Shown here: positions 31,268 to 39,494 of the stretch, in pieces
How positions within the stretch are numbered: the stretch's first letter is position 1
Layout of the letters: every line of letters starts with the position of its first letter
Assembly: GCA_964562375.1 (NCBI GenBank)
Contig: CAZLSW010000023.1
Span: 1 to 46,154, forward strand
Origin: JAJPXC01 sp964562375
GTDB lineage: Bacteria > Bacteroidota > Bacteroidia > Bacteroidales > Muribaculaceae
Reading direction: 5' to 3'
DNA: 46,154 nt
Notes under the pieces: generated by a model
Databases searched by the model: none
Told to the model about the DNA's origin: nothing
The model's input: the letters and a program-made list of their open reading frames with translations, nothing else
Program-made: the position numbers and the translations under genes

Positions 31268-31805
31268 TCTCTATATTTTTAATGAAAATATTGGTTTGTG
31301 TTATTATTTTCTACAATATGGGAGAATTTATCAGCTAATTGCGACATTAATGTACATCCTTAGAGTTTTTCTCTCCCTTTCTGGCGAATCATACTATATG
31401 AGAAGACAAATTTATCCGTCTATCATCCAACTTCAGAAAATTTCACATCAAATTGACAACTGGGACTTCGTTTTCTGAGTTACATGCTCGACATGGCCGT
31501 GGTGGTCGTGGGGGCGGTGTTGCCGAAGACAGCCCTAAAAAATTGATAATAAAAAATATGGAGAAATGCTGAACGGGAGAGGGCTGTGATGAAGGATGCG
31601 ATGGAGCGAGGGTATAAGTTGATATGGCTGAGAAATAACGGTTTCCCGCCCTTGTACAAGCCAGCGGGCCGGGCCTTTGACGCTTGCGCGCAAGGGCGAT
31701 TATTGCAGATAAGCCCATGGAATTATCAACCCGAATAGAAAGGGATAACCCGGCAGGAATGCTTGCTGCTCAACTCGCTGGCTGAGGCGCTGGCGACCAC
31801 CTGCA
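31268..31805. other. Intergenic region without a recognised gene
   Basis: About 540 bases. The part to ~31450 is AT-rich and probably contains the minus-strand promoter for the GTPase/collagen unit, although no clear TAnnTTTG box is found. The part 31480-31800 is GC-richer; a minus-strand frame of 91 codons there is Pro/Arg/Ser-rich without family resemblance, and I do not call it. Confidence 0.4.
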
Positions 31806-31884
31806 CCCCGCGGTGACCCGCGGGGCACGCGACCGCCATCGTGAGGGCCTGTATCCCCGCGGTGACCTGCGGGGCACGCGACCG
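31806..31884. repeat. Two GC-rich hairpin repeats
   Basis: A 30-base unit occurs at 31806-31835 and 31855-31884 with one difference. Each begins with a hairpin, CCCCGCGG-TGAC-CCGCGGGG in the first copy (8-bp arms), then CACGCGACCG. The copies are 49 bases apart. They lie just beyond the 3' end of the minus-strand DUF4136 gene and resemble REP-type palindromes or act as a terminator. Confidence 0.7.
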
Positions 31885-31899
31885 TTCTTGTGATATCCC

Positions 31900-32511
31900 T
31901 TATTTCTTGTATTGGGGGAGGAGGGGGACTGGGAACTTGGAGAAGAGGGTCTGGACGGCTTGGTCGATTCCTTGGAGGTTCTGGTAGCCGTTGCCGCCGC
32001 CGTTGATGATGGTGGCCACGGAAGCCGTGTAGAGAGGAATCTTGTCGTCGATGTTGACCATATCCATAGTGAGGACGCCTTCCTTGTAGATGCCCGTAAT
32101 CACTTGAGCGTTACCATAATATCCGTTCCAGTATCCGGTTGGGTACATGTAATTGGGGTAAAATGGGCCGTTCCAGGGATATGGGCCGGGAGGTGGGGGA
32201 GGGGTGACGGAGCTGAGCGGCGCGGTGGAGATTTCACGCTGGGTGGTGACGGCGAGGTTGATGAGCAAAGGCGAGGTTGGGCTCTCGGCGAATCCACGCT
32301 CCACCATCTGCTCGCGAATAGCTGCGGCGATATTGTAGTAGGTCACCATCTGCATTCCCTCGGGTAGCTTGCCCATATCGGGCGTGACGATGCGGAAGGT
32401 GTGGTATGAGGCGAGGTTGGCGTTGTTGTACACCTCCGAGTTGACGAGCGTGTAGGGAGAGCATGCCGTCAACATAGCCACACCGGCTAAGATACTGAGT
32501 AGCTTTTTCAT
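31900..32511 (-). CDS. DUF4136 lipoprotein
   Basis: 203 aa from the ATG beginning MKKLLSILAGVAMLTAC; an ATG five codons upstream is less likely. The signal peptide ends in a lipobox (MLTAC), so Cys19 should be lipidated and the protein outer-membrane anchored or periplasmic. The body matches the DUF4136 outline: an N-terminal YHTFRI strand, AIREQMVERGF helix, LLINLAVTT strand, a Pro/Gly/Tyr-rich insertion (PPPPPGPYPWNGP...), then ITGIYKEGVLTMDMVN and a final ASVATIING segment. Function unknown. It is transcribed divergently from ileS. Confidence 0.88.
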   Translation of the reverse strand: MKKLLSILAGVAMLTACSPYTLVNSEVYNNANLASYHTFRIVTPDMGKLPEGMQMVTYYNIAAAIREQMVERGFAESPTSPLLINLAVTTQREISTAPLSSVTPPPPPGPYPWNGPFYPNYMYPTGYWNGYYGNAQVITGIYKEGVLTMDMVNIDDKIPLYTASVATIINGGGNGYQNLQGIDQAVQTLFSKFPVPLLPQYKK

Positions 32512-32606
32512 AATCGTTTGAAACACGTTAGACAGGTGAAGTGGTGTAAAATCTTTTCTATAATAACAATTAGTGGGGAGAAAGGGTTTTTAGGGGAGGA
32601 AAAGTG

Positions 32607-32636
32607 TTGTTAATCGGCCAAAAGTTAGTAACTTTG
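32607..32636 (+). promoter_or_regulatory. Promoter of the ileS operon
   Basis: TTG (32607-32609), 19 bases, TAACTTTG (32629-32636). Predicted start near 32643, with a leader of about 24 bases to the ileS ATG. Confidence 0.75.
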
Positions 32637-32666
32637 CAAAAAATTTTTTGACACCTCCCAAGGCTT

Positions 32667-35600
32667 ATGAAAAAGTTCACGGAATATAGCGGTCTTAACT
32701 TGTCGAAGACCAACAAGGAGATGCTCGCCAAGTGGCAGAGCGAGGGGTTGTTTGAGCGCTCGTTGAAGGAGCGTGAGGGCGCCCCTGAGTATGTATTCTT
32801 CGAGGGTCCGCCCTCGGCCAACGGTATGCCTGGCATTCACCATGTGATGGCCCGTACGATTAAGGATATATTCTGCCGCTACAAGACGATGAAGGGATTC
32901 CATGTGGCCCGCAAGGCCGGATGGGACACCCACGGTCTGCCCGTGGAATTGGGCGTGGAGAAGTCGCTTGGCATCACCAAGGAGGACATCGGCAAGAAGA
33001 TTTCGGTGGACGATTATAACGCCGCTTGCCGCCGCGAGGTGATGAAATACACCCGCGAGTGGGAGACCTTGACACAGCAGATGGGCTATTGGGTGAATAT
33101 GGACGACCCGTATATCACTTACGACAATCGATATATCGAAAGCGTGTGGTGGTTGCTGGCCCAGCTCTACAAGAAGGGCTACCTGTATAAGGGTTACACC
33201 ATCCAGCCTTACTCGCCTGCCGCGGGTACGGGCCTTAGCTCGCATGAGTTGAACCAACCGGGTTGCTATCGCGACGTGAAGGATACCACGTGTATCGCTG
33301 AGTTCAAGATTAAGGATCCCGGTGAGGAGTTCCTTGGCCACGGCACCCCCTATTTCCTCGCGTGGACAACTACCCCGTGGACGTTGCCTTCCAACACCGC
33401 CTTGGCTGTTGGCCCTGGGATCAAATATAATATCGTAAGGACTTACAACCCCTACAGCGGTTCGCCGATCACCGTCGTGGTGGCCGACGAGCTGATGGGC
33501 TCGGTGTTCAATCCCAAGGCCGCAGGCATCGCGCTGAGTGAGTATAAGAAAGGCGACAAGCTAGTGCCTTACGAGGTAGTGGGCTCTAAAATGGGTTCCG
33601 AGTTGGTAGGGATGACCTACGAGCAGCTGTTGCCGTGGGTTAACCCCGGGGAGGGCGCATTCCGCGTGATTCCCGGAGATTTCGTCACCACCGAGGATGG
33701 TACCGGCATTGTGCATATCGCAGGAACGTTTGGCGCCGACGACCAACGCGTGTCGAAGCAGAACGGCGTGCCGCCGTTGCATATGCTTGACCGCGACGGC
33801 AACATCCGCCCGATGGTCGATCCCACAGGTCGCTTCTATCGCTTGGAGGACTTGGATCCGAAATTCGTGGAGGAGATGGTGGATGTAGAGCAGTACACCC
33901 CCTGGGCTGGCAAATATGTCAAGAACGCGTTCAACCCCGAGGCTGACGATACGACCGAAACCCTTGATGTCGAAATCTGCATGTACCTGAAGCAGAACGA
34001 TCAAGTGTTTAAGATCGAGAAACATGTGCATAGCTATCCCCACTGCTGGCGCACCGATAAGCCGGTGCTCTACTATCCCCTCGATTCGTGGTTTATCCGC
34101 ACCACCGCAGCCCGCGAGCGTCTGATGGAGCTTAACACCACCATTAAGTGGAAACCGGCTGCCACGGGTTCGGGTCGCTTTGGCAAGTGGCTTGAGAACC
34201 TGCAGGATTGGAATCTCTCGCGTTCCCGTTACTGGGGTACACCGCTGCCCATTTGGCGAACCGAGGATGGCGCTGAGGAGCTGTGTGTCGACTCGGTGGA
34301 GATGCTTTACAATGAAATCGAAAAAGCGGTTGTTGCGGGCGTTATGGCTTCTAATCCGCTGAAAGATAAAGGATTCGTCCCTGGAGACTACTCAAAGGAG
34401 AATTACGAGAAGATCGACCTTCACCGTCCCTATGTTGATGATATCGTGTTGGTTTCACCGTCGGGCAAGACGATGCGTCGCGAGTTGGACTTGATCGACG
34501 TATGGTTCGACTCCGGCTCTATGCCTTACGCTCAAGCTCATTACCCCTTTGAGAACAAGGAGGCGCTTGACAACCGTAAAATTTACCCGGCCGACTTTAT
34601 CGCCGAGGGCGTTGACCAGACCCGTGGTTGGTTCTTCACGCTGCACGCGATCGCCGGCATGGTGTTCGACTCGGTGGCTTACAAGGCAGTCGTGAGCAAC
34701 GGCCTTGTGCTCGACAAGCATGGCAACAAGATGTCGAAGCGCCACGGCAACGCCGTTAATCCATTTGAGACCATCGAGAAATACGGCTCCGACCCCGTGC
34801 GGTGGTATATGATCGCCAACTCGTCACCTTGGGACGACCTGAAATTCGATACCTCGGGCGTGGAGGAGACTGCCCGCAAGCTGTTCGGCACGCTTTACAA
34901 CACCTACTCGTTCTTCGCAATGTACGCCAATCTCGACGGTTTCGACCCCGAGCAGGCTCCTATTCCGGTGAACGAGCGCCCCGAGATCGACCGTTGGATC
35001 CTGTCGTTGCTCAACTCCTTGATCAAGGAGGTTGATACCGATTTGGCCGACTATGAGCCTACGAAAGCTGCCAGAGCTATCAACGAGTTTGTGGGCGACA
35101 ACCTCAGCAATTGGTATGTGCGATTGAACCGTGCTCGCTTCTGGCGGGGCGAGATGACCGCCGATAAATTGGCCGCTTACCAGACGCTTTATGAGTGCCT
35201 GTCAACGCTGGCGCGCTTGATTGCACCCATCGCTCCTTTTTACGCCGATTGCCTCTACCGCGATCTTACCGCGGGGGAGAACTCGGTGCATTTGGCTGCT
35301 TTCCCTGTGGCTAATGATTCGCTGGTCGACAAGGATTTGGAGAAACGCATGCACATCGCCCAGGAGATTACCTCGATGGTACTGGCCCTGCGCCGTAAGG
35401 TCAATATCAAGGTGCGCCAGCCGTTGTCGCAGTTGATGGTGCCAGTGATGAACGCCGCCCAGCGCGAGGATATCCTTGCGATGAAGGACTTGATCCTCTC
35501 GGAGGTAAACGTAAAGAATCTCAAGCTAGTGGACAACGAGGAGGGCGTGCTCGTGAAGCGCATCAAGCCCGACTTCAAGAAGCTTGGCCCGAAATTCGGC

Positions 35601-36083
35601 AAACAGATGAAATCCGTGGCAGCCGCTTTGGCCGGTATCTCCCAGAAGGATATCATTGCCTTGGAGAGTGACGGACAGCTTACCATCGACCTCGCTGGCA
35701 CTCCGGCTGTGATTGAGCTTGCCGACGTTGAGGTGATCTCAGAGGATATCCCTGGATGGCTCGTTGCTAATGACGGCGCGCTGACTGTCGCTCTTGACGT
35801 GACAGTTACGCCTGAGCTACGCCGCGAGGGTATCGCCCGCGAATTGGTCAACCGCATCCAGAATATCCGCAAGAGCCGCGACTACGACATAACCGATCGC
35901 ATTGAGGTGACCATCGCGCCCTCGGATCTTACCGACGAGGCTGTGGAGGCCTTCCGCGATTATATCACGGGGCAAGTACTGGCTTTAAAGCTCGAGGTTA
36001 CTCCCGTCGAGAATCCAGCCGCCGACGAAATCCTTGATATCGACGGCACCCCCGTTACCGTGAAAATTGTCAACCCTAAATAA
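32667..36083 (+). CDS. ileS: Isoleucyl-tRNA synthetase
   Basis: 1138 aa, the long form of IleRS. It charges tRNA-Ile with isoleucine and edits misactivated valine. The class-I HIGH signature appears as GMPGIHHVMAR (~55), preceded by FFEGPPSAN. The editing (CP1) domain shows WTTTPWTLPSNTALAV (~232). The KMSKS motif is KMSKRHGN (~687), and the isoleucine-site WFDSGSMP is at ~613. The C-terminal anticodon-binding and tail domains follow. It heads an operon with a DksA-like gene, lspA and a DUF4296 gene, a typical Bacteroidetes order. Confidence 0.98.
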   Translation: MKKFTEYSGLNLSKTNKEMLAKWQSEGLFERSLKEREGAPEYVFFEGPPSANGMPGIHHVMARTIKDIFCRYKTMKGFHVARKAGWDTHGLPVELGVEKSLGITKEDIGKKISVDDYNAACRREVMKYTREWETLTQQMGYWVNMDDPYITYDNRYIESVWWLLAQLYKKGYLYKGYTIQPYSPAAGTGLSSHELNQPGCYRDVKDTTCIAEFKIKDPGEEFLGHGTPYFLAWTTTPWTLPSNTALAVGPGIKYNIVRTYNPYSGSPITVVVADELMGSVFNPKAAGIALSEYKKGDKLVPYEVVGSKMGSELVGMTYEQLLPWVNPGEGAFRVIPGDFVTTEDGTGIVHIAGTFGADDQRVSKQNGVPPLHMLDRDGNIRPMVDPTGRFYRLEDLDPKFVEEMVDVEQYTPWAGKYVKNAFNPEADDTTETLDVEICMYLKQNDQVFKIEKHVHSYPHCWRTDKPVLYYPLDSWFIRTTAARERLMELNTTIKWKPAATGSGRFGKWLENLQDWNLSRSRYWGTPLPIWRTEDGAEELCVDSVEMLYNEIEKAVVAGVMASNPLKDKGFVPGDYSKENYEKIDLHRPYVDDIVLVSPSGKTMRRELDLIDVWFDSGSMPYAQAHYPFENKEALDNRKIYPADFIAEGVDQTRGWFFTLHAIAGMVFDSVAYKAVVSNGLVLDKHGNKMSKRHGNAVNPFETIEKYGSDPVRWYMIANSSPWDDLKFDTSGVEETARKLFGTLYNTYSFFAMYANLDGFDPEQAPIPVNERPEIDRWILSLLNSLIKEVDTDLADYEPTKAARAINEFVGDNLSNWYVRLNRARFWRGEMTADKLAAYQTLYECLSTLARLIAPIAPFYADCLYRDLTAGENSVHLAAFPVANDSLVDKDLEKRMHIAQEITSMVLALRRKVNIKVRQPLSQLMVPVMNAAQREDILAMKDLILSEVNVKNLKLVDNEEGVLVKRIKPDFKKLGPKFGKQMKSVAAALAGISQKDIIALESDGQLTIDLAGTPAVIELADVEVISEDIPGWLVANDGALTVALDVTVTPELRREGIARELVNRIQNIRKSRDYDITDRIEVTIAPSDLTDEAVEAFRDYITGQVLALKLEVTPVENPAADEILDIDGTPVTVKIVNPK

Positions 36084-36095
36084 TTGCACACACCT

Positions 36096-36485
36096 ATGAG
36101 CGAAACAAACGAAAAGACCCGCTATAGCGACGAGGAGCTCCAGGAGTTCAAGGAGTTGATTCTCGCCAAGCTAAAGAAAGCCCAGGCCGATTACGACGTA
36201 TTGAAAGCCAACATAATGAACTCGGATGGCAACGACATCTCTGACACGTCGCCTACATTCAAGGTGCTCGAGGAGGGAGCCAGCACTCTGGGTAAGGAGG
36301 AGGCTGGTCGCTTGGCTCAACGCCAGATGAAGTTCATCCAGCACCTGCAGAACGCACTATTGCGCATTGAGAACAAGACCTACGGTATCGACCGCGTGAC
36401 CGGCCAGCTTATCCCCAAGGAGCGCCTGCGGGCGGTGCCCCACGCCACGCTCTGCGTCGATCAGAAGCAGGGGAATCGTAAGTAA
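36096..36485 (+). CDS. TraR/DksA-family protein lacking zinc cysteines
   Basis: 129 aa from ATG 36096, twelve bases after the ileS stop codon. Two N-terminal helices (EELQEFKELILAKLKKAQ) lead to the conserved DxxxF/coiled-coil tip area (DGNDISDTSPTFKVLEEG), then QMKFIQHLQNALLRIENKTYGI. The terminal domain keeps RVTGQLIPKERLRAVPHATLC, but the usual first Cys of YGICR is Asp (YGIDR), leaving only one Cys. It probably binds RNA polymerase through the secondary channel, modulating transcription. The cysteine-poor form is common in the Bacteroidetes group. Confidence 0.9.
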   Translation: MSETNEKTRYSDEELQEFKELILAKLKKAQADYDVLKANIMNSDGNDISDTSPTFKVLEEGASTLGKEEAGRLAQRQMKFIQHLQNALLRIENKTYGIDRVTGQLIPKERLRAVPHATLCVDQKQGNRK

Positions 36486-36489
36486 TTTT

Positions 36490-36601
36490 TACCCTCGTGC
36501 ACTCGTTTATTCGTGCATTCGTTCACTCGAATACTCGAATACTCGAATACACGAGTGAACGACACCTTTAACTGAAAACTGAAGACTGAAAACTGAAGAC
36601 T
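36490..36601. repeat. Microsatellite-like repeats before lspA
   Basis: Degenerate tandem units CGTGCACTCGTTTATT, CGTGCATTCGTTCA and three CGAATACT copies (36494-36560), then AACTGAAAACTGAAGACTG-type units (36571-36600). They occupy the whole gap to the coding part of lspA, which has no ATG there. Similar TTTTCAG units occur at 44528-44557, so these are dispersed simple repeats of this genome. Confidence 0.7.
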
Positions 36602-36631
36602 CTCAATCAACATAAAGGGCTGCTCGCGCTG

Positions 36632-37282
36632 GTGGTGATTTTGCTTGTCATTATCGCCGACCAAGCTTTGAAGATATGGGTAAAAACCCATTTCTACTTG
36701 GGCGAGGACTATAGGATCACTGATTGGTTCCAGATCTATTTTATCCAGAACAACGGCATGGCGTTCGGTATGGAGCTGGGCAGCAAGCTGTTGCTGACGC
36801 TTGTGCGTATCGTTGCCGTTGCCGCTCTTATATGGATAATATGTCGGATTCACCGCGACGATCGCTACACCGCGGGCTTTATGGTGACGCTTGCGCTTAT
36901 TACAGCAGGAGCGGCGGGAAATATTATCGACTGCGTGTTTTACGGCGAAATTTTCAACAATCCTCCGCCACCTCAGGTAGCGCAGTTGTTTCCCCCCGAG
37001 GGAGGATATGGCACGTGGCTTCATGGGCGTGTGGTGGATATGTTGTATTTTCCCTTATGTTCTTGGGATTGGCCCTCGTGGATGCCTTGGATCGGGGGAC
37101 AGCATTTCATCTTCTTCCAGCCTGTGTTCAATCTTGCCGACGCTGCCATAACCGTGGGAATGTTCATCTTTATTTTCTTCTACACAAGGTATTTGTCGCC
37201 TGCAAAGGAGGAAGACAAGGATGCCAAGAAGGAAGAAGATTCTCGAATGCACGAATGCACGAATCCACGAGTAAACGACTGA
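36632..37282 (+). CDS. lspA: Lipoprotein signal peptidase (LspA)
   Basis: 216 aa from GTG 36632. LspA cleaves the signal peptide of prolipoproteins after lipidation in the inner membrane. Four TM helices are visible, with the family boxes NNGMAFG (~37), AGNIIDCVFYG (~93, first catalytic Asp), VVDMLYF (~132) and FNLADAAITVG (~166, second catalytic Asp). The open frame begins only at 36590 (after a TGA), with no ATG; KLKTLNQHKGLLAL precedes the GTG, and the likely original start region is replaced by simple repeats. The C-terminal ~18 residues (SRMHECTNPRVND) are encoded by CGAATGCA repeats. It processes lipoproteins such as those flanking it. Confidence 0.93.
   Translation: MVILLVIIADQALKIWVKTHFYLGEDYRITDWFQIYFIQNNGMAFGMELGSKLLLTLVRIVAVAALIWIICRIHRDDRYTAGFMVTLALITAGAAGNIIDCVFYGEIFNNPPPPQVAQLFPPEGGYGTWLHGRVVDMLYFPLCSWDWPSWMPWIGGQHFIFFQPVFNLADAAITVGMFIFIFFYTRYLSPAKEEDKDAKKEEDSRMHECTNPRVND
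37236..37277 (+). repeat. CGAATGCA-type tandem repeat in the lspA 3' end
   Basis: Units of CGAATGCA, CGAATGCA, CGAATCCA and CGAGTAAA run through the lspA stop region, the same type as at 36494-36560. They add a non-conserved tail to LspA. Confidence 0.6.
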
Positions 37283-37298
37283 GCGAATGGGGGCTTGG

Positions 37299-38084
37299 AT
37301 GAAACGTTGGAGGGCCATAGTGGCGGGCGCGTTGATGGCGGTGATGCTGTCGGCATGCAGCAATACGCCCAAATACGTGATTCCCAAGGGTAAAATGGCG
37401 TCGTTGATGGCCGATATGTACACGGCGGAGAGCATCGTGGAGTCGAATCGCGCTAAATTCTCATCCGATTCCCTGCGCAAGGTGTTGAAGCAGTCGGTAT
37501 TGCTGCGACATGGTGTGACGCAGGAGGAATTTGACACGTCGATGGTGTGGTACGGCCACAATCTGAGCGATTTCATTGAAGTATATGACCAGACGATCGA
37601 CATCTTGCAGGAGCGTGTCGACCACTCGGCTTCTCTGGGTAACGCCGCATTGGCATCGAGCGTCGACGGCGACTCGATCGACGCTTGGCTATGGGCTCGT
37701 CACTATACACTTAGCCCCAACGGACCTTCATCGATTATCTCCTTCCAGTTGCCGAGGGATGAGAATTGGGATCCCGGGGACGCCTATACATTGGCGATGA
37801 AATTTGTGGGCAATCGCGATGCGGCGACGCTTGGGTTGACAGCGTTGTACGACGACGGCACAGTAGAATTTATCAACAGCAAGGGGGCTGTGGAGGGGTG
37901 GACCCGTGTGCAACTAATAACGGATTCCACTCGCGTGCCGGTGAAGATTCTGGGTCACATGTCGGCCAAGCAACCGCTGAGCGAGGATCTGCGTATCGAC
38001 TCGGTGGAGCTGCTGCGCACTCGCCTTCGCCCGGCTATATACCACCAGCGTTATCGTCAGCGGCAGATTCCTTCTCGTCACTAA
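37299..38084 (+). CDS. DUF4296 lipoprotein
   Basis: 261 aa from the ATG of MKRWRAIVAG. The signal peptide ends in MLSAC (lipobox), so it is a lipoprotein. The DUF4296 core is IPKGKMASLMADMYTAESIVES, then LRKVLKQSVLLRHGVTQEEFDTSMVWYGHNL, a helical domain typical of Bacteroidetes. The C-terminal half is beta-rich and less conserved. It follows lspA by 16 bases, closing the ileS operon. Role unknown. Confidence 0.9.
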   Translation: MKRWRAIVAGALMAVMLSACSNTPKYVIPKGKMASLMADMYTAESIVESNRAKFSSDSLRKVLKQSVLLRHGVTQEEFDTSMVWYGHNLSDFIEVYDQTIDILQERVDHSASLGNAALASSVDGDSIDAWLWARHYTLSPNGPSSIISFQLPRDENWDPGDAYTLAMKFVGNRDAATLGLTALYDDGTVEFINSKGAVEGWTRVQLITDSTRVPVKILGHMSAKQPLSEDLRIDSVELLRTRLRPAIYHQRYRQRQIPSRH

Positions 38085-38091
38085 GTTGGAT

Positions 38092-38174
38092 GTCCCGCCG
38101 TGTCGGCGTTTAAGTAGGAAGTCCCGCCGTGTCGGCGGGACAGAATTCTCTCGTCGGGCCGACACGGCCCGACG
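38092..38174. repeat. REP-like hairpins between convergent genes
   Basis: GTCCCGCCGTGTCGGCG occurs at 38092-38108 and 38121-38137, the second extended to a full hairpin (GTCCCGCC-GTGTC-GGCGGGAC, 38121-38141). A third hairpin, CGTCGGGCC-GACAC-GGCCCGACG, is at 38152-38174. The loops GTGTC and GACAC are reverse complements. They lie where plus and minus transcription meet and may act as a two-way terminator. Confidence 0.75.
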
Positions 38175-38180
38175 TCCTAC

Positions 38181-38520
38181 CTATGGGCGCCAGGTTTCTT
38201 GGGGGGCTTGGGTGATGGGCCAATTGTCGGCCTCTACTTCCTGACGAATGGATTTCATCTTGGATTGTATCTGCCGGAGATGGTTTTTGTCGATATCGGC
38301 CTTATCCTTGGCTTGCATGTTAGAAACCTGGGTCACATAGCCATCGTATCTTCATGATTTCGTCGTTGGCCATCGATGTCTTGTGCTCGCCGTCGACCCA
38401 TAGCCATTTTTCCCAATTGGGAAAACCATATTGGGTAAGGACGTAAACGGTAGCTGATTGACTTTGGGCGAAGCCCAGGAGAGGGAGGAGGATCAGGGAC
38501 AACAGGAGGGCGCGTTTCAT
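38181..38520 (-). pseudogene. Small secreted protein, frame broken near its middle
   Basis: The first frame (38320-38520) gives 66 aa with a signal peptide (MKRALLLSLILLPLLGFAQ) and a short mixed body ending WLCDPGF. The other frame continues as RYDGYVTQVSNMQAKDKADIDKNH...RQEV..., with an ATG at 38318 and a stop at 38181, and reads like the natural continuation. The shift falls near ATGAAGATACGATGG (about 38350-38360). It may be one ~110-aa protein with an indel, or two tiny genes. The start overlaps the stop of the bactofilin-like gene (ATGA). Function unknown. Confidence 0.55.
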
Positions 38521-39485
38521 GCTTGCAGCGAGGAAAGGTTGAAGTGGGCGCTCAGAGGTTGGACTAGGATTCGTCCGTGGAGGATGTCGAAAAAGAAGGT
38601 GCGGATATCGTCGTTGGTCAATTTGGCGGTGGAGCCGTCAACCTTGGAGCCGAGATCGTAGCTGCGCAAGAGCTGCGGACCAAGAGCAGCGGCGGTCAAC
38701 AAGAAATGGTTTTGGAATTTGTCGGTATCGAGCAGGTCGGCCGCCAGGACCTTTCCCACGACCGAGTAGGAGCGCAGTGTTTTCTGCACTTTCTCGTCGG
38801 CAAGTCTGGCCTTTAGCTCGTCGGCTTGCGGTGAGATGGGTATTTTTCCGCTTTCGGGGCTTTGAGGAGCGCCGCGGTAAAGGTCGCCCAAGTCGGCAAG
38901 CGACAGGTTCCACATCTGGCAGTTGGGGGCAGCGTTGAGTGGCTCAAGCGAGAAGGCGCTGGGAAGAAGCATGTAGATATTGCCTTCGACGGTTACCTCG
39001 GGGGCGTTGAATGTACCCACGACGCAGTTGTTGAGGATAATCTGCTGTGAGGCGAACACTCCACCGATCACGACGCAATTCTCAAGGGTTATCTCGTCGG
39101 CGTAGATGCTGCCAGCCACATAGGCGTTGTAGAGGGTCACCGATTTGGCGTTGATGTCACTCAGGAACGAGGGCTTGCACTCGGCGGCGCGGCTGACGAT
39201 AGAGCCTGCCGAGGCCACGGCCTTGTCGAATGTGACTTTGCCCTTGGCGCTTGATTGGATGTAGAGCTCGTTTTGGGTGAACACAGCGCCATGGATGGTC
39301 AGATCGCCTTGTTGCACCTCGATGTCGTGGGCGTAAACGGCTCCGTCGACCTCGGTGTCGCCCTGGAACTGGATTTTGCGGTTCAATTCCGCGGCCTTTT
39401 CGGGCAGGATGGATGAGCGCACAATGTTGTCGCGCAGCTGTAATATGTTGCTGTTGAAACGTATTTCTTTAAGTTCTTTCATCAT
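38517..39485 (-). CDS. Bactofilin-like / beta-helix polymer-forming protein
   Basis: 322 aa. Residues ~30-170 repeat short strand-turn units (TEVDGAVYAHDIEVQQGDLTI, GSIYADEITLENCVVIGGVFA) typical of right-handed beta-helix folds such as bactofilins, which polymerise without nucleotide into cytoskeletal filaments at the membrane. The C-terminal ~120 residues are helical and unlike classic bactofilins. No signal peptide or TM. It starts nine bases before the end of the preceding gap, after the 338-aa coiled-coil gene, with which it is probably co-translated. Confidence 0.7.
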   Translation of the reverse strand: MMKELKEIRFNSNILQLRDNIVRSSILPEKAAELNRKIQFQGDTEVDGAVYAHDIEVQQGDLTIHGAVFTQNELYIQSSAKGKVTFDKAVASAGSIVSRAAECKPSFLSDINAKSVTLYNAYVAGSIYADEITLENCVVIGGVFASQQIILNNCVVGTFNAPEVTVEGNIYMLLPSAFSLEPLNAAPNCQMWNLSLADLGDLYRGAPQSPESGKIPISPQADELKARLADEKVQKTLRSYSVVGKVLAADLLDTDKFQNHFLLTAAALGPQLLRSYDLGSKVDGSTAKLTNDDIRTFFFDILHGRILVQPLSAHFNLSSLQA

Positions 39486-39494
39486 TCTGGGGAA

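Noticed and set aside
31443..31718. A 91-codon minus-strand open frame
   Set aside because: Pro/Arg/Ser-rich without family resemblance, no promoter box or coupling, lies in a repeat-rich gap.
31806..31884. Possible CRISPR array
   Set aside because: Only two repeats, each itself a perfect hairpin, with no cas gene.
32625..33341. 238-codon minus-strand frame inside ileS
   Set aside because: Antisense shadow of the IleRS coding sequence, no recognisable product.
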